Assembly: GCF_021391675.1 (NCBI RefSeq)
Contig: NZ_CP090095.1
Location: 3,043,501-3,107,500, forward strand
Length of the DNA: 64,000 nt
Reading direction: 5' to 3'
DNA from: Neorhizobium galegae
Lineage (GTDB): Bacteria > Pseudomonadota > Alphaproteobacteria > Rhizobiales > Rhizobiaceae
Shown here one piece after another: positions 34,384 through 43,339 of the stretch (its first letter is position 1; every line of letters starts with the position of its first letter). A program made the position numbers and the translations under genes. The notes under the pieces were generated by a model. It searched no databases. It saw nothing but the letters and a program-made list of their open reading frames with translations, and had not been told where the DNA came from.

Positions 34384-34685
34384 AGCGCACCCATGATCTT
34401 CTGCTGGAAACCGTAGACTTCGCGCTTGCCCGAAAGCGGGATCAGGGTCACTTCCCGGGTCTGGCCGGGCTCGAAACGCACCGCGGTTCCGGCCGGGATA
34501 TCGAGCCGCATGCCGCGCGCCTTGTCGCGATCGAAGGCAAGGCCGTTATTGGTCTCGAAGAAATGGTAATGGCTGCCCACCTGCACCGGCCGGTCGCCGG
34601 TATTGGAGACCTCGATGGTCACGGTCGGAGCACCGGAATTGAGCTCGATTTCGCCTTCTGCGGCAATCACTTCACCGGGAATCAT
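34380..34685 (-). CDS. ureB: Urease beta subunit
   Basis: 101 residues from ATG 34685: [17 protein letters not shown], then [21 protein letters not shown] and late [20 protein letters not shown], all UreB hallmarks. The subunit is structural. It lies 11 bp after the DUF1272 gene and overlaps the DUF1311 gene by 4 nt. Confidence 0.96.
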   Translation of the reverse strand: MIPGEVIAAEGEIELNSGAPTVTIEVSNTGDRPVQVGSHYHFFETNNGLAFDRDKARGMRLDIPAGTAVRFEPGQTREVTLIPLSGKREVYGFQQKIMGAL

Positions 34686-34696
34686 GAATCTCTCCT

Positions 34697-34948
34697 TCAA
34701 GCCGCCTTGGGCGCACAGCCCTCGGCCTTCAGAACACGTTTGGTGGATGCCGGATTGCTTAGCAGTGCGGCCGCCGGACGCACCGGCCGGCGCACCAGTT
34801 CGCCGGCGCAATTCGGGCAGATGCCCTTCAGCACCGCGGTGGCGCAATCGGCGCAGAACGTGCACTCGAAAGTGCAGACCATCGCCTCGCGGCTGTCCGG
34901 GGCAAGGTCCTTGTCGCAGCATTCGCAGTTGGGGCGCAGTTCCAGCAT
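34697..34948 (-). CDS. DUF1272 Cys-rich protein
   Basis: 83 residues. [19 protein letters not shown] and [25 protein letters not shown] give nine cysteines in CxxC-type arrangement, a probable zinc ribbon. It is the DUF1272 family, of unknown function. It lies 11 bp after ureA and 11 bp before ureB. The C-terminus (AEGCAPKAA) adds a tenth cysteine. Confidence 0.85.
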   Translation of the reverse strand: MLELRPNCECCDKDLAPDSREAMVCTFECTFCADCATAVLKGICPNCAGELVRRPVRPAAALLSNPASTKRVLKAEGCAPKAA

Positions 34949-34959
34949 GGGCTGCCTCC

Positions 34960-35262
34960 TCAGCGGATCGGTTCGTGCACGGTGACGAGCTTGGTGCCGT
35001 CCGGAAAAGTCGCCTCCACCTGCACGTCGTGGATCATCTCGGCAATGCCCTCCATCACCTGGTCGCGGGTGACGACATGGGCGCCCGCTTCCATCAGGTC
35101 GGCAACCGAGCGGCCGTCGCGCGCGCCTTCCACCACATAGTCGGTGATGAGGGCGATCGCTTCCGGATAGTTGAGCTTGACCCCGCGTTCCAGCCGGCGG
35201 CGGGCGACGATCGCCGCCATGGAAATCAGCAGTTTGTCTTTTTCTCTGGGTGTCAGGTTCAT
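34960..35262 (-). CDS. ureA: Urease gamma subunit
   Basis: 100 residues: [42 protein letters not shown] and [18 protein letters not shown] are the UreA signature segments, and the length is exactly typical. It is structural in the UreABC trimer and starts 18 bp after ureD. Confidence 0.97.
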   Translation of the reverse strand: MNLTPREKDKLLISMAAIVARRRLERGVKLNYPEAIALITDYVVEGARDGRSVADLMEAGAHVVTRDQVMEGIAEMIHDVQVEATFPDGTKLVTVHEPIR

Positions 35263-35280
35263 GGGAATCCCGCAGTAAGA

Positions 35281-36105
35281 TCAGATGTTCCAGACTTTCG
35301 GCACTGGCGCGCCGTTACGCAATACGGAAATTGCCGGTGTCAGGATTTTTCTCAGCTCAAAGCCGGTCGGCGCCACCAGCCGGGCGATCAGCTTGCCGTT
35401 CCAATGGCTGGCTCCGCCGGGTGTGTCGTCGAGAATCTGGCGGAGTTTCGGGAAGAGCATTTCGGCGAGCGGGCCGGTGTAGAACAGCGTCGCGAAGGCG
35501 ACCTGGCCGGAAAGCACGGCGGCGGCCTGGGAAAGTTGCTCGATCTCGCCCTCGAATTTCATCTCTTCCGCATGGATCAACTGGCCGGAGCGCCGCACTC
35601 GCCAACGGTCGCGGAAAAAACCGTGCGCGACCGCCTCGCCCATCGCCTTGCGGCCGAGCAGGACCGCTTCGACGGCCAGAAATTCGGAGGTTTCGGAGAG
35701 ATCGACGTCGAGGCGGCGGGTCAGCGAGGCCTGGTCGAAGAGAATGGTTTCCTGGGGAAGCCAGTGGACCGAGGCGTCTTCGCCGACGGTGACATGGGTG
35801 GAGACGGAGGCGGTGCCGGCGGCGGCCTTGTAGATCTTCTCGTTCGCCTGGGTGGTGACCGTCAGTCTTGTGGAAGCCGCGGCGGCGACGGACCATTCGA
35901 TCACGTCGCCGCCCGTCAGTCCCCCTGACGTATTGATGAGGATCGCCTCCATTTCAGGCGAAAAAGTTTCCGGAAGGCGAATTTTTGCGCAGCCTTCCTG
36001 GTAGAATTCGGCGAGCCGTGTCCGCCCGCCGAAAGCCTTGGTTACAAGGCGTCCTGCACCCCTTGCCCGCTGCGGCGCATATCGATCGGCTGGTTGCTGC
36101 TGCAC
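35281..36105 (-). CDS. ureD: Urease accessory protein UreD
   Basis: 274 residues. LINTSGGLTGGDVIEWSV (about 54-70), LTVTTQANEKIYKA and the WLPQETILFDQA segment are UreD marks. It binds apo-urease and guides nickel through a tunnel with UreF and UreG. Its first 21 or so codons overlap the 3' end of the upstream esterase gene in another frame; the conserved part begins with RARGAGRLVTKAFGG just inside the overlap, so a much later start is not plausible. Confidence 0.94.
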   Translation of the reverse strand: MQQQPADRYAPQRARGAGRLVTKAFGGRTRLAEFYQEGCAKIRLPETFSPEMEAILINTSGGLTGGDVIEWSVAAAASTRLTVTTQANEKIYKAAAGTASVSTHVTVGEDASVHWLPQETILFDQASLTRRLDVDLSETSEFLAVEAVLLGRKAMGEAVAHGFFRDRWRVRRSGQLIHAEEMKFEGEIEQLSQAAAVLSGQVAFATLFYTGPLAEMLFPKLRQILDDTPGGASHWNGKLIARLVAPTGFELRKILTPAISVLRNGAPVPKVWNI

Positions 36106-37274
36106 GTCGTCCCCTGAAGATCTGCTTCGGTTCCGCAGCCTGATGCAACGCCCGTGCCAGACTTGGCCGCAGAACCGATCTTGGCGGGTGCTGCGGTGGC
36201 GATGACGTCAGTGCTGTCGGCCTTGCCGAAGAAGTCCCACATCCGCGAGGCCGGATCAACATTGGCGTCGAAAGCAGGCTTGGCCACCGTGACTGCAGCC
36301 ACCTTGGTGACGCTCGCGGCCCCGTCCTTGGCGGCGGCGATCACCGCTTCCGTGGCGGCACCCGGTTTCGGCCAGTCATGCGTGCCGTTGGCGAAGACGT
36401 AGGATGCGACGCGTGCACCGTTCTTGCAGGTACCGTAGAGACTGAAGGTCACGCCCTCGACGGTCTTTACGTCGCCATTGCCCTTGCAGCCGTCGAGTTC
36501 GGTCCAGCGCTGGATGGCGGTCTTGAAGCCGTATTGCCAATAGGTATTGCCGCCGCCCGCATAAGGGTTGGCCGCGTCCTTGACGCCGGCAAACGCCATG
36601 ATCGAGATGGGCCTGGCCGGATTGCAGCCTTGCGTATCCGGACCCCATTTGCCGTCGGTCTCGACCGGTCGTCCGGCGCGCAGCGAATGCACGAAGCCGG
36701 CGGCTGCGAAATCGTCATGACCGGAGCAGAGATAGGCCGACAGCATGCGGCCGCCGCCGGAATAACCCGAGGCATAGATGCGGGCCGCATCGACGCAGAA
36801 TTTCTGCTTGGCGGTGGCGATTGCCTGCCGGATATAGGCGATCTCGTCGAGGCCGCCCTGTTGCACGGTGACGAAGGGCACGTTCCAGGCATAAGTTCCT
36901 GCCGAGCTTCCGGGCAGGCTGCCCTGCAGCGCCAGAACGATGAAGCCGTTTTTCTCCGCCACCTTGTCCCACGAGCTTCTGTTCAGCTGCCCTTCAGGAT
37001 TGCTGTGGCTACCATGGAGATCGAAAACCAGCGGAACCTTGTCCTTGCCGGTATAGGACGACGGAATGAAATAGATGGCCGAACGGGCAACGCCGTCGGT
37101 TTCGATGGTGATCGGGTGGCGACCCGCTTGCATTGGCTGGCCGCAGCCTGCGGCAAGGGCGCTGCCGGTCATTGACCCCAGAAAGGTCGTGGCGCCCAAA
37201 AAAACAGCTCCTACAGCAACCATGCGCGTAAGAGCGGAACGAGAGAAGAAACCAGCAACGCGTGCAAAGACCAT
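36042..37274 (-). CDS. Secreted PHB-depolymerase/LpqC-type esterase
   Basis: 410 residues from ATG 37274 (GAGG just upstream; ATG 37310 lies 12 codons earlier). The signal peptide has hydrophobic core MVAVGAVFLGATTFLGS and ends near ALAAG. An alpha/beta-hydrolase of the esterase_PHB family follows: VFDLHGSHSNPEG oxyanion region, nucleophile elbow YASGYSGGGRM (about 180) and His in ANGTHDWPKP (about 315). A C-terminal extension of about 80 residues is Ala/Ser-rich with two or three cysteines. Its 3' end overlaps ureD by 64 bp, so the urease operon may share its promoter. Confidence 0.82.
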   Translation of the reverse strand: MVFARVAGFFSRSALTRMVAVGAVFLGATTFLGSMTGSALAAGCGQPMQAGRHPITIETDGVARSAIYFIPSSYTGKDKVPLVFDLHGSHSNPEGQLNRSSWDKVAEKNGFIVLALQGSLPGSSAGTYAWNVPFVTVQQGGLDEIAYIRQAIATAKQKFCVDAARIYASGYSGGGRMLSAYLCSGHDDFAAAGFVHSLRAGRPVETDGKWGPDTQGCNPARPISIMAFAGVKDAANPYAGGGNTYWQYGFKTAIQRWTELDGCKGNGDVKTVEGVTFSLYGTCKNGARVASYVFANGTHDWPKPGAATEAVIAAAKDGAASVTKVAAVTVAKPAFDANVDPASRMWDFFGKADSTDVIATAAPAKIGSAAKSGTGVASGCGTEADLQGTTCSSNQPIDMRRSGQGVQDAL

Positions 37275-37295
37275 CAGCGCCTCATCATGGGGTGC

Positions 37296-37349
37296 GGGGG
37301 TTGTTAACAATATTGCGGAATGCCCTGAAAACGTGGGGGGTTGTTAACA
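37296..37349. promoter_or_regulatory. Direct repeats upstream of the esterase-urease transcript
   Basis: GGGGGTTGTTAACA occurs at 37296-37309 and again exactly at 37336-37349, 40 bp apart (about four helical turns). Each contains the dyad GTTAAC. The nearer copy is 21 bp upstream of the esterase start. It is a candidate operator pair. Confidence 0.5.
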
Positions 37350-37421
37350 TATATTAGATGGCATTGAAACGCACGAAGTGCTGCAACGCGATACAAACAT
37401 TCACCAGTAAAAATACTAGTC

Positions 37422-38117
37422 TCAGACGGTCAGATGCCGCCTTGCTTCTGCCGTATCCAGAGTCTCGGCCGCCCCTTCGTGCACAATCTCGCCACGATCC
37501 ATGATGTAGACCTGGTCGGCCAACTCCCGGCAGAAGTCCAGATACTGTTCCACCAGCAGAATGGCCATGCCGGTTGAATCCCGCAGGTAGCGGATCGCCC
37601 GGCCGATATCCTTGATGATTGACGGCTGGATGCCCTCGGTCGGCTCGTCGAGCACGAGGATCTTGGGCCTCGTGACCATGGCGCGGCCGATCGCCAATTG
37701 CTGCTGCTGGCCGCCGGACAGGTCGCCGCCGCGCCGGCCGAGCATCGATTTCAGCACCGGAAACAGCGAGAAGATCTCGTCGGGAATGAACTTGTCCTTG
37801 CGGGCGAGCGGCGCGTAACCGCTTTCAAGGTTTTCCTGGACGGTGAGCAGCGGGAAGATTTCGCGGCCCTGCGGCACGTAGCCAATGCCGTGCTTGGCGC
37901 GGTTATAGGGAGCGAGACCGTTCAGCACCTCCCCCTGAAAGCTGATCGTGCCGGCGCTGACCGGATGCTGGCCGGTGACGGCGCGGAGAAGAGAACTCTT
38001 CCCCACGCCGTTCCGCCCCAGCACGCAAGTGATCTTGCCCATATCCGCATGAATCGAGACACCCCGCAGCGCCTGCGCCGCGCCGTAGTAAAGATTGACG
38101 TTGTTGACTGTCAGCAT
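37422..38117 (-). CDS. urtE: Urea ABC transporter ATP-binding protein UrtE
   Basis: 231 residues. Walker A GRNGVGKSSLLR (about 34), signature LSGGQQQQLAIGRAM (about 133) and Walker B ILVLDEPTEGIQPSII (about 153) with the UrtE-type EGIQPSI reading. It is a LivF homologue that powers urea uptake. A palindromic element separates it from urtD by 182 bp. It is last in urtABCDE. Confidence 0.95.
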   Translation of the reverse strand: MLTVNNVNLYYGAAQALRGVSIHADMGKITCVLGRNGVGKSSLLRAVTGQHPVSAGTISFQGEVLNGLAPYNRAKHGIGYVPQGREIFPLLTVQENLESGYAPLARKDKFIPDEIFSLFPVLKSMLGRRGGDLSGGQQQQLAIGRAMVTRPKILVLDEPTEGIQPSIIKDIGRAIRYLRDSTGMAILLVEQYLDFCRELADQVYIMDRGEIVHEGAAETLDTAEARRHLTV

Positions 38118-38152
38118 GGCAGTTCTCCCAAATCTTCCAGCGCGCGCGGCTC

Positions 38153-38269
38153 ACCCCCCTCTGTCACTTCGTGACATCTCCCCCACAAGGGGGAGATTGG
38201 TGGCAACCGGCAGCGCCACAGCCGATCTCCCCCCTTGTGGGGGAGATGCCCGGCAGGGCAGAGGGGGGT
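38153..38269. repeat. Palindromic intergenic element, copy D (short form, 117 bp)
   Basis: The arms 38153-38200 and 38222-38269 are inverted and carry the CTCCCCC-ACAA-GGGGG hairpin. Only 21 bp separate the arms (copies B and C have 90). The small hairpin is TGTCAC/GTGACA in one arm and TGCCC/GGGCA in the other, each self-complementary. It lies between urtE and urtD. Confidence 0.88.
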
Positions 38270-38299
38270 GCCAGTGGCGCAACGTTCTTCATGGTCCCC

Positions 38300-39064
38300 T
38301 CACCGCCCCAGGTAATTTTCGATCACCTTCGGATCGTTCGAGACGAAATCGATCGAGCCTTCGGCGAGCACCGAGCCTTCCGCAAGGCAGGTCACCTTGA
38401 CGCCGAGCTCGCGGATGAAGCCCATGTCGTGTTCGACGACCACGACCGAGCGGCTCTTGGCGATTTCCTTGAGCAGCACCGCCGTCTCCGCCGTTTCCGC
38501 ATCGGTCATGCCGGCGACGGGTTCGTCGACCAGAAGGAGCTTCGGCTCCTGGGCGAGCAGCATGCCGATCTCCAGCCACTGTTTCTGGCCGTGGCTGAGG
38601 TTGGCGGCGTATTCGTCCTTACGGTGGGTCATGCGGATCGTTTCGAGGATTTCCTCGATACGCGACTTGTCCTCCGGCGACAGCGTGTAGAACAGCGTCG
38701 CGAACACGCCGCGCGACCGGTTGAGCGCCAGTTCCAGATTGTCCCAGACGGTGTGGCTTTCGAATACGGTCGGCTTCTGGAATTTCCGACCGATGCCGAG
38801 CTGGGCGATATCCGCCTCGTCCTTCTTTGTAAGGTCGATCGTGTCTTCGAAGAGTACGGTTCCGCTGTCGGGCCGGGTTTTGCCCGTGATGATGTCCATC
38901 ATCGTTGTCTTGCCGGCACCGTTCGGGCCGATGACTGCCCTAAGCTCGCCGGGTTCGATCACGAAGGACAGCGAGTTGATCGCCTTGAAGCCGTCGAAGG
39001 CAACACAGACGTTGTCGAGATAGAGAAGGCTTTTCTTCCGTGTTTCAGCAATCGTATTCATCAT
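38300..39064 (-). CDS. urtD: Urea ABC transporter ATP-binding protein UrtD
   Basis: 254 residues. Walker [13 protein letters not shown] (about 48), GRKFQKPTVFESHTVWDNLELAL typical of UrtD, signature LSHGQKQWLEIGMLL and Walker B LLLVDEPVAGMTDAET. It is the LivG homologue of the urea importer. It starts 8 bp after the urtC stop. Confidence 0.95.
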   Translation of the reverse strand: MMNTIAETRKKSLLYLDNVCVAFDGFKAINSLSFVIEPGELRAVIGPNGAGKTTMMDIITGKTRPDSGTVLFEDTIDLTKKDEADIAQLGIGRKFQKPTVFESHTVWDNLELALNRSRGVFATLFYTLSPEDKSRIEEILETIRMTHRKDEYAANLSHGQKQWLEIGMLLAQEPKLLLVDEPVAGMTDAETAETAVLLKEIAKSRSVVVVEHDMGFIRELGVKVTCLAEGSVLAEGSIDFVSNDPKVIENYLGR

Positions 39065-39072
39065 CCATCTCC

Positions 39073-40236
39073 CTATTCCGCGGCCTGGGCGACGGACGGC
39101 TGAGCATCCCTGCCCTTTTCCGCTTCAGCGGCAGCCTTGTAGGCCTTGCGGGATCGGAAACCATGCTGGATCGTTCCGACAATGCCCCTCGGCAGGAAGA
39201 GCGTGACGCAGATGAAAAGGGCCCCCAGCGCAAACAGCCAGATTTCCGGGAAGGCGCCGGTGAAGAAGCTCTTGCCGCCATTGACGAGGATCGCGCCGAT
39301 GATCGGTCCGATCAGCGTGCCGCGGCCGCCGACGGCCGTCCAGACGACCACTTCGATCGAGTTGGCCGGCGCGAATTCGCCCGGATTGATGATGCCGACC
39401 TGCGGCACGAACAGCGCGCCGGCAATCCCCGCCATCATGGCGGAGACGACGAAGGTGAAGAGCTTGATGTTCTCGACCCGGAAGCCGAGGAACCGTACCC
39501 GGCTTTCCGCATCGCGCACGCCGACCAGCACCTTGCCGAATTTCGAACGGACGATGGCCGACGCAAGGGTGAGGCAGAGCGACAGCATCAGCGCCGACAT
39601 GAAGAACAGAACCGCACGCGTGCCGTCCGCCTGGACGGAGAAGCCGAGGATGTCCTTGAAGTCGGTGAGACCGTTATTGCCGCCGAAACCCATGTCGTTG
39701 CGGAAGAAGGCGAGCAGCAGCGCGTAGGTCATCGCCTGGGTGATGATCGACAGGTAGACGCCGTTGACGCGGGAGCGGAAGGCGAACCAGCCGAAGATGA
39801 AGGCAAGCAGGCCGGGCACCACGATCACCATCGCCATGGCGAAGATGAACCAGTCGAAGCCATGCCAGAACCACGGCAGTTCCTTGTAGTTGAGGAACAC
39901 CATGAAGTCCGGCAGGATCGGGTTGCCGTAGACGCCGCGCGGGCCGATCTGGCGCATCAGGTACATGCCCATCGCGTAACCGCCGAGCGCGAAGAAGGCG
40001 CCGTGGCCGAGCGAAAGGATACCGCAGTAACCCCAGACGAGATCGAGCGCCAGCGCCAGGAGCGCGTAGCAGAGATACTTGCCGAACAGCGACATGGCAT
40101 AGGTCGGGATGTGCAGGGCGCTGTCGGGCGGGGTCAGCAGGTTGAGCGCCGGCACCAGGATGCCGATGCCGAGAAGAATGCCGACGGCGACGACGATACG
40201 GCCTTCGAGGGCGCGGAAGACAAAGCCGGAAATCAT
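39073..40236 (-). CDS. urtC: Urea ABC transporter permease UrtC
   Basis: 387 residues from ATG 40236, which overlaps the urtB stop (ATGA). About ten membrane helices; LDLVWGYCGILSLGHGAFFALGGY is the LivM/UrtC signature, and EFAPANSIEVVVWTAVGGRGTLIG the second. The long open frame continuing upstream of this ATG runs antisense-shadow style through urtB in another frame and is not coding. It forms the channel with UrtB. Confidence 0.95.
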   Translation of the reverse strand: MISGFVFRALEGRIVVAVGILLGIGILVPALNLLTPPDSALHIPTYAMSLFGKYLCYALLALALDLVWGYCGILSLGHGAFFALGGYAMGMYLMRQIGPRGVYGNPILPDFMVFLNYKELPWFWHGFDWFIFAMAMVIVVPGLLAFIFGWFAFRSRVNGVYLSIITQAMTYALLLAFFRNDMGFGGNNGLTDFKDILGFSVQADGTRAVLFFMSALMLSLCLTLASAIVRSKFGKVLVGVRDAESRVRFLGFRVENIKLFTFVVSAMMAGIAGALFVPQVGIINPGEFAPANSIEVVVWTAVGGRGTLIGPIIGAILVNGGKSFFTGAFPEIWLFALGALFICVTLFLPRGIVGTIQHGFRSRKAYKAAAEAEKGRDAQPSVAQAAE

Positions 40237-41858
40237 GCTTCCACCGCCCTTCCCTTGAGCGCGAAGAGACCGCGCGGACGTTTCTGGATGAACAGGATGA
40301 TCAGCACCAGAACCAGGATCTTGCCGAGCACTGCGCCGACCGAGGGTTCGAGGAACTTGTTGAGCACCCCGAGCGACAGCGCCCCAACCAGCGTGCCCCA
40401 GAGATTGCCGACGCCGCCGAACACTACGACCATGAAACTGTCGATGATGTAGCTCTGGCCGAGGTTCGGCGAGACGTTGTCGATCTGGGACAGCGCCACA
40501 CCCGCAATGCCGGCAATGCCGGAGCCGAGCGCGAAGGTAAAGGCATCGACCCAGGGCGTCTTGATGCCCATCGACGACGCCATGCGGCGGTTCTGGGTGA
40601 CGGCGCGCATGTTGAGGCCGAAGGAGGATTTTTTCATCACCACCAGCAGCGCCACGAAGATCGACAGCGAGAAGGCGATGATCCACATGCGGTTCCAGGT
40701 GATCGTCATGCCGCCGACCGGGAACGAACCGGACATCCAGGACGGATTGCCGACTTCCTGGTTGGTAGGCCCGAAGATCGAGCGGATCGATTGCTGCAGG
40801 ATGAGCGAGACGCCCCAGGTGGCGAGCAGCGTTTCGAGCGGCCGGCCGTAGAGAAAGCGGATGACGCCGCGTTCGATGACGAAGCCGACGGCACCGGTGA
40901 CCAGGAAGGCGACCGGAAGCGCGATCGTCAGCGACCAGTCGAACAGCCCGGGCGCATTGTCGCGGATGAGCTGCTGCACCACGAAGGTGGAATAGGCGCC
41001 GAGCATGACCATTTCGCCATGCGCCATGTTGATGATGCCCATGACGCCGAAGGTGATCGCAAGCCCGATCGCCGCCAAGAGCAGGACCGAACCGAGCGAC
41101 ACGCCGTACCAGACGTTCTGGCCGATATCCCAGAGCCGCTGACCGCTTTCGATGCTGGCAATCGCCGCATCGACATCGCCCTTGAGGCTCGGATCGAGCG
41201 AGGCGGATGCGCCCATCAGGATGCCGATCGCGTTGCGGCCGCCATAATTCTTGATCGTCTGGATCGCGGCCCGCTTTTCGTCGATGGAGCGGTCGGAGGA
41301 GAGCAGCGACACGGCGCGCGCCTCTACCATGCGGGCCTTGACCTCGCCGTCCGTCTCCTTGGAGATTGCGGTTTCGATGAGCTCGAGGTTTTCGGCGCTT
41401 GGCGAGCGGAGCACGGCATCGGCCGCCTGCAGCCGGACCCCGCGGTCCGGGCTCATCAGCGTCAGGCCGCCCATGGCCGAGCGGATGACGCGGCGCAGGC
41501 TGTTGTTGATCTTGATCTTGGTGACCGCGTTCTTGGCGGCCTGTCCGGCGGAGGCGCCCGTCACCGGATCGATCAGCTCGTAATTGGAGCCGGCCGCCTT
41601 GCCGATGAACACCAGGTTGTCGGACTTGCGGAAATAGAGGTCGCCCTCGGAAAAGGCATTCAGCGCCGGCACGAGCCGGGCATCGCCGGTGGCGGCGAGC
41701 TGGCCGATCAGTTTTTCGGCTTCGCTGAAGTCCGCCTTGGAAAGCGCGTCGATCAACGGCCTGGGATCGGCGCCTGCACCGGATTGTGCATAGGACGGCG
41801 AAGCCAGCGCGGACACAACGCAAAGAAAAAATACGCGAAGAAAAAATCTTATCATCAT
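40233..41858 (-). CDS. urtB: Urea ABC transporter permease UrtB
   Basis: 541 residues from ATG 41858 with GAGGGG 7 nt upstream. A signal peptide (MIRFFLRVFFLCVVSALASPS) precedes a periplasmic helical domain of about 210 residues, then a LivH-type permease domain with ITFGVMGIINMAHGEMVMLG and ALSQIDNVSPNLGQSYIID. The long extracytoplasmic N-domain is characteristic of UrtB as opposed to LivH. It is 191 bp downstream of urtA, separated by palindromes. Confidence 0.94.
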   Translation of the reverse strand: MMIRFFLRVFFLCVVSALASPSYAQSGAGADPRPLIDALSKADFSEAEKLIGQLAATGDARLVPALNAFSEGDLYFRKSDNLVFIGKAAGSNYELIDPVTGASAGQAAKNAVTKIKINNSLRRVIRSAMGGLTLMSPDRGVRLQAADAVLRSPSAENLELIETAISKETDGEVKARMVEARAVSLLSSDRSIDEKRAAIQTIKNYGGRNAIGILMGASASLDPSLKGDVDAAIASIESGQRLWDIGQNVWYGVSLGSVLLLAAIGLAITFGVMGIINMAHGEMVMLGAYSTFVVQQLIRDNAPGLFDWSLTIALPVAFLVTGAVGFVIERGVIRFLYGRPLETLLATWGVSLILQQSIRSIFGPTNQEVGNPSWMSGSFPVGGMTITWNRMWIIAFSLSIFVALLVVMKKSSFGLNMRAVTQNRRMASSMGIKTPWVDAFTFALGSGIAGIAGVALSQIDNVSPNLGQSYIIDSFMVVVFGGVGNLWGTLVGALSLGVLNKFLEPSVGAVLGKILVLVLIILFIQKRPRGLFALKGRAVEA

Positions 41859-41874
41859 GACATCGCCCCTCATC

Positions 41875-42014
41875 CGCCTGACGGCACCTTCTCCCCCCAA
41901 GCGGGGCGAAGGAGATCCGTGGCGACCTCCTGCCCGTCAGTGGACGTTCAGGAAATGTTGTGCCGAAAGGCACTCCCCTCTCCCCGCGAGCGGGGAGAGG
42001 GTTAGGGTGAGGGG
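41875..42014. repeat. REP-like palindromes between urtA and urtB
   Basis: CCTCTCCCCGC (41977-41987) pairs perfectly with 41990-42000 around a 2-nt centre and is followed by a G-rich tail (GTTAGGGTGAGGGG). A degenerate partner (CTTCTCCCCCC ... GGGGCGAAGG) lies about 41889-41914. This is a different family from copies A-D. The position suggests stabilisation of the urtA message. Confidence 0.6.
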
Positions 42015-42049
42015 CAATGACTGCCCCATCAAATCAGCAGAGACTGGGA

Positions 42050-43339
42050 TCAGCTGCCCTTGCCGCCGCACTTGCCCGAAGCAACGTTGAAGTTGCCGCA
42101 GGACATCGGCTTGCGCCAATCGGAGATCAGGTTCTTGCTGTCCGGCAGGTAATCGGACCACTCGTCGCCGACCACAGGCGCAGTTTCCTGAACGATGTCG
42201 AACTGGCCATCAGCCTGGATTTCACCGATCAGCACCGGCTTGGTGATGTGGTGGTTCGGCATGACGGTGGACGTGCCACCCGACAGGTTCGGAACGGAGA
42301 CGCCGATGATCGAGTCCAGCACGGCGTCGGTATTGGTGGTGCCGGCGGCTTCGACGGCCTTTACCCAGGCGTTGAAGCCGATATAGGCGGCTTCCATCGG
42401 GTCGTTGGTGACGCGCTTGTCGTTCTTGGTGAACGCCTTCCATTCCTTGATGAACTCGGCGTTGACGTCCGCATCGACGGACTGGAAGTAGTTCCAGGCA
42501 GCGAGATGGCCGACGAGCGGCTTGGTGTCGAGACCGGCGAGCTCTTCTTCGCCGACCGAGAAGGCGACGACCGGGATGTCTTCAGCCTTGATGCCCTGGT
42601 TGCCGAGTTCCTTGTAGAACGGCACGTTGGCGTCGCCGTTGATGGTCGAGACGACGGCGGTCTTCTTGCCGGCGGAGCCGAACTTCTTGATGTCGGAGAC
42701 GATCGTCTGCCAGTCGGAATGACCGAACGGCGTGTAGTTGATCATGATGTCGGACTCGGCAACGCCCTTCGACATCAGATAAGCCTTGAGGATCTTGTTG
42801 GTCGTCTGCGGATAGACGTAGTCGGTACCGGCGAGAACCCAGCGCTTGACGCCCTCTTCCTTCGCCAGATAGTCGACGGCAGGGATAGCCTGCTGGTTCG
42901 GGGCAGCACCCGTGTAGAAGATGTTGCGCGAGGATTCCTCACCCTCGTACTGGACCGGGTAGAACAGGATCGAGTTCAGCTCTTCGAAGACCGGCAGGAC
43001 CGACTTGCGCGAAGACGAGGTCCAGCAACCGAAAACGGCGGCGACCTTGTCCTTGGAAATCAGCTGGCGGGCCTTTTCGGCAAACAGCGGCCAGTCGGAG
43101 GCCGGGTCGACGACGACGGCTTCGAGCTTCTTGCCGAGCACGCCGCCCTTCTTGTTCTGCTCGGCGATGAGCATCAGCATGACATCCTTGAGGGTGGTCT
43201 CAGAGATGGCCATGGTGCCCGAAAGCGAGTGCAGAACACCGATCTTGATGGTGTCGTCAGCGGCGAAAGCGCCCTGCAGCGCCGTCGTTGACATTACGGC
43301 AGCGAGCAGCGCGCCACCCAGTTTGGATTTGAATGTCAT
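42050..43339 (-). CDS. urtA: Urea ABC transporter substrate-binding protein UrtA
   Basis: 429 residues. Signal peptide about 1-27 (LGGALLAAVMSTTALQGAFA). The domain opening IKIGVLHSLSGTMAISETTLKD, then VFGCWTSSSRKSVLPVFEE and YPVQYEGEESSRNIFYTGA, are the UrtA/AmiC-like urea and amide binding pattern. It ends with a Cys-containing tail (CGNFNVASGKCGGKGS). It captures urea in the periplasm for UrtBCDE. Nitrogen control is expected; a possible sigma-54 element lies upstream at 43510. Confidence 0.96.
   Translation of the reverse strand: MTFKSKLGGALLAAVMSTTALQGAFAADDTIKIGVLHSLSGTMAISETTLKDVMLMLIAEQNKKGGVLGKKLEAVVVDPASDWPLFAEKARQLISKDKVAAVFGCWTSSSRKSVLPVFEELNSILFYPVQYEGEESSRNIFYTGAAPNQQAIPAVDYLAKEEGVKRWVLAGTDYVYPQTTNKILKAYLMSKGVAESDIMINYTPFGHSDWQTIVSDIKKFGSAGKKTAVVSTINGDANVPFYKELGNQGIKAEDIPVVAFSVGEEELAGLDTKPLVGHLAAWNYFQSVDADVNAEFIKEWKAFTKNDKRVTNDPMEAAYIGFNAWVKAVEAAGTTNTDAVLDSIIGVSVPNLSGGTSTVMPNHHITKPVLIGEIQADGQFDIVQETAPVVGDEWSDYLPDSKNLISDWRKPMSCGNFNVASGKCGGKGS

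Noticed and set aside
37275..37310. Longer N-terminus for the esterase starting at 37310
   Set aside because: It would place polar residues before the signal peptide and overlap the direct repeat; ATG 37274 has a GAGG ribosome site.
39073..41973. A 966-codon open frame on the minus strand covering urtC and running through urtB
   Set aside because: Only the part from ATG 40236 has membrane-protein sequence. The upstream two-thirds is Arg/Pro/Ala-rich and overlaps urtB in another frame, the normal pattern in high-G+C DNA.
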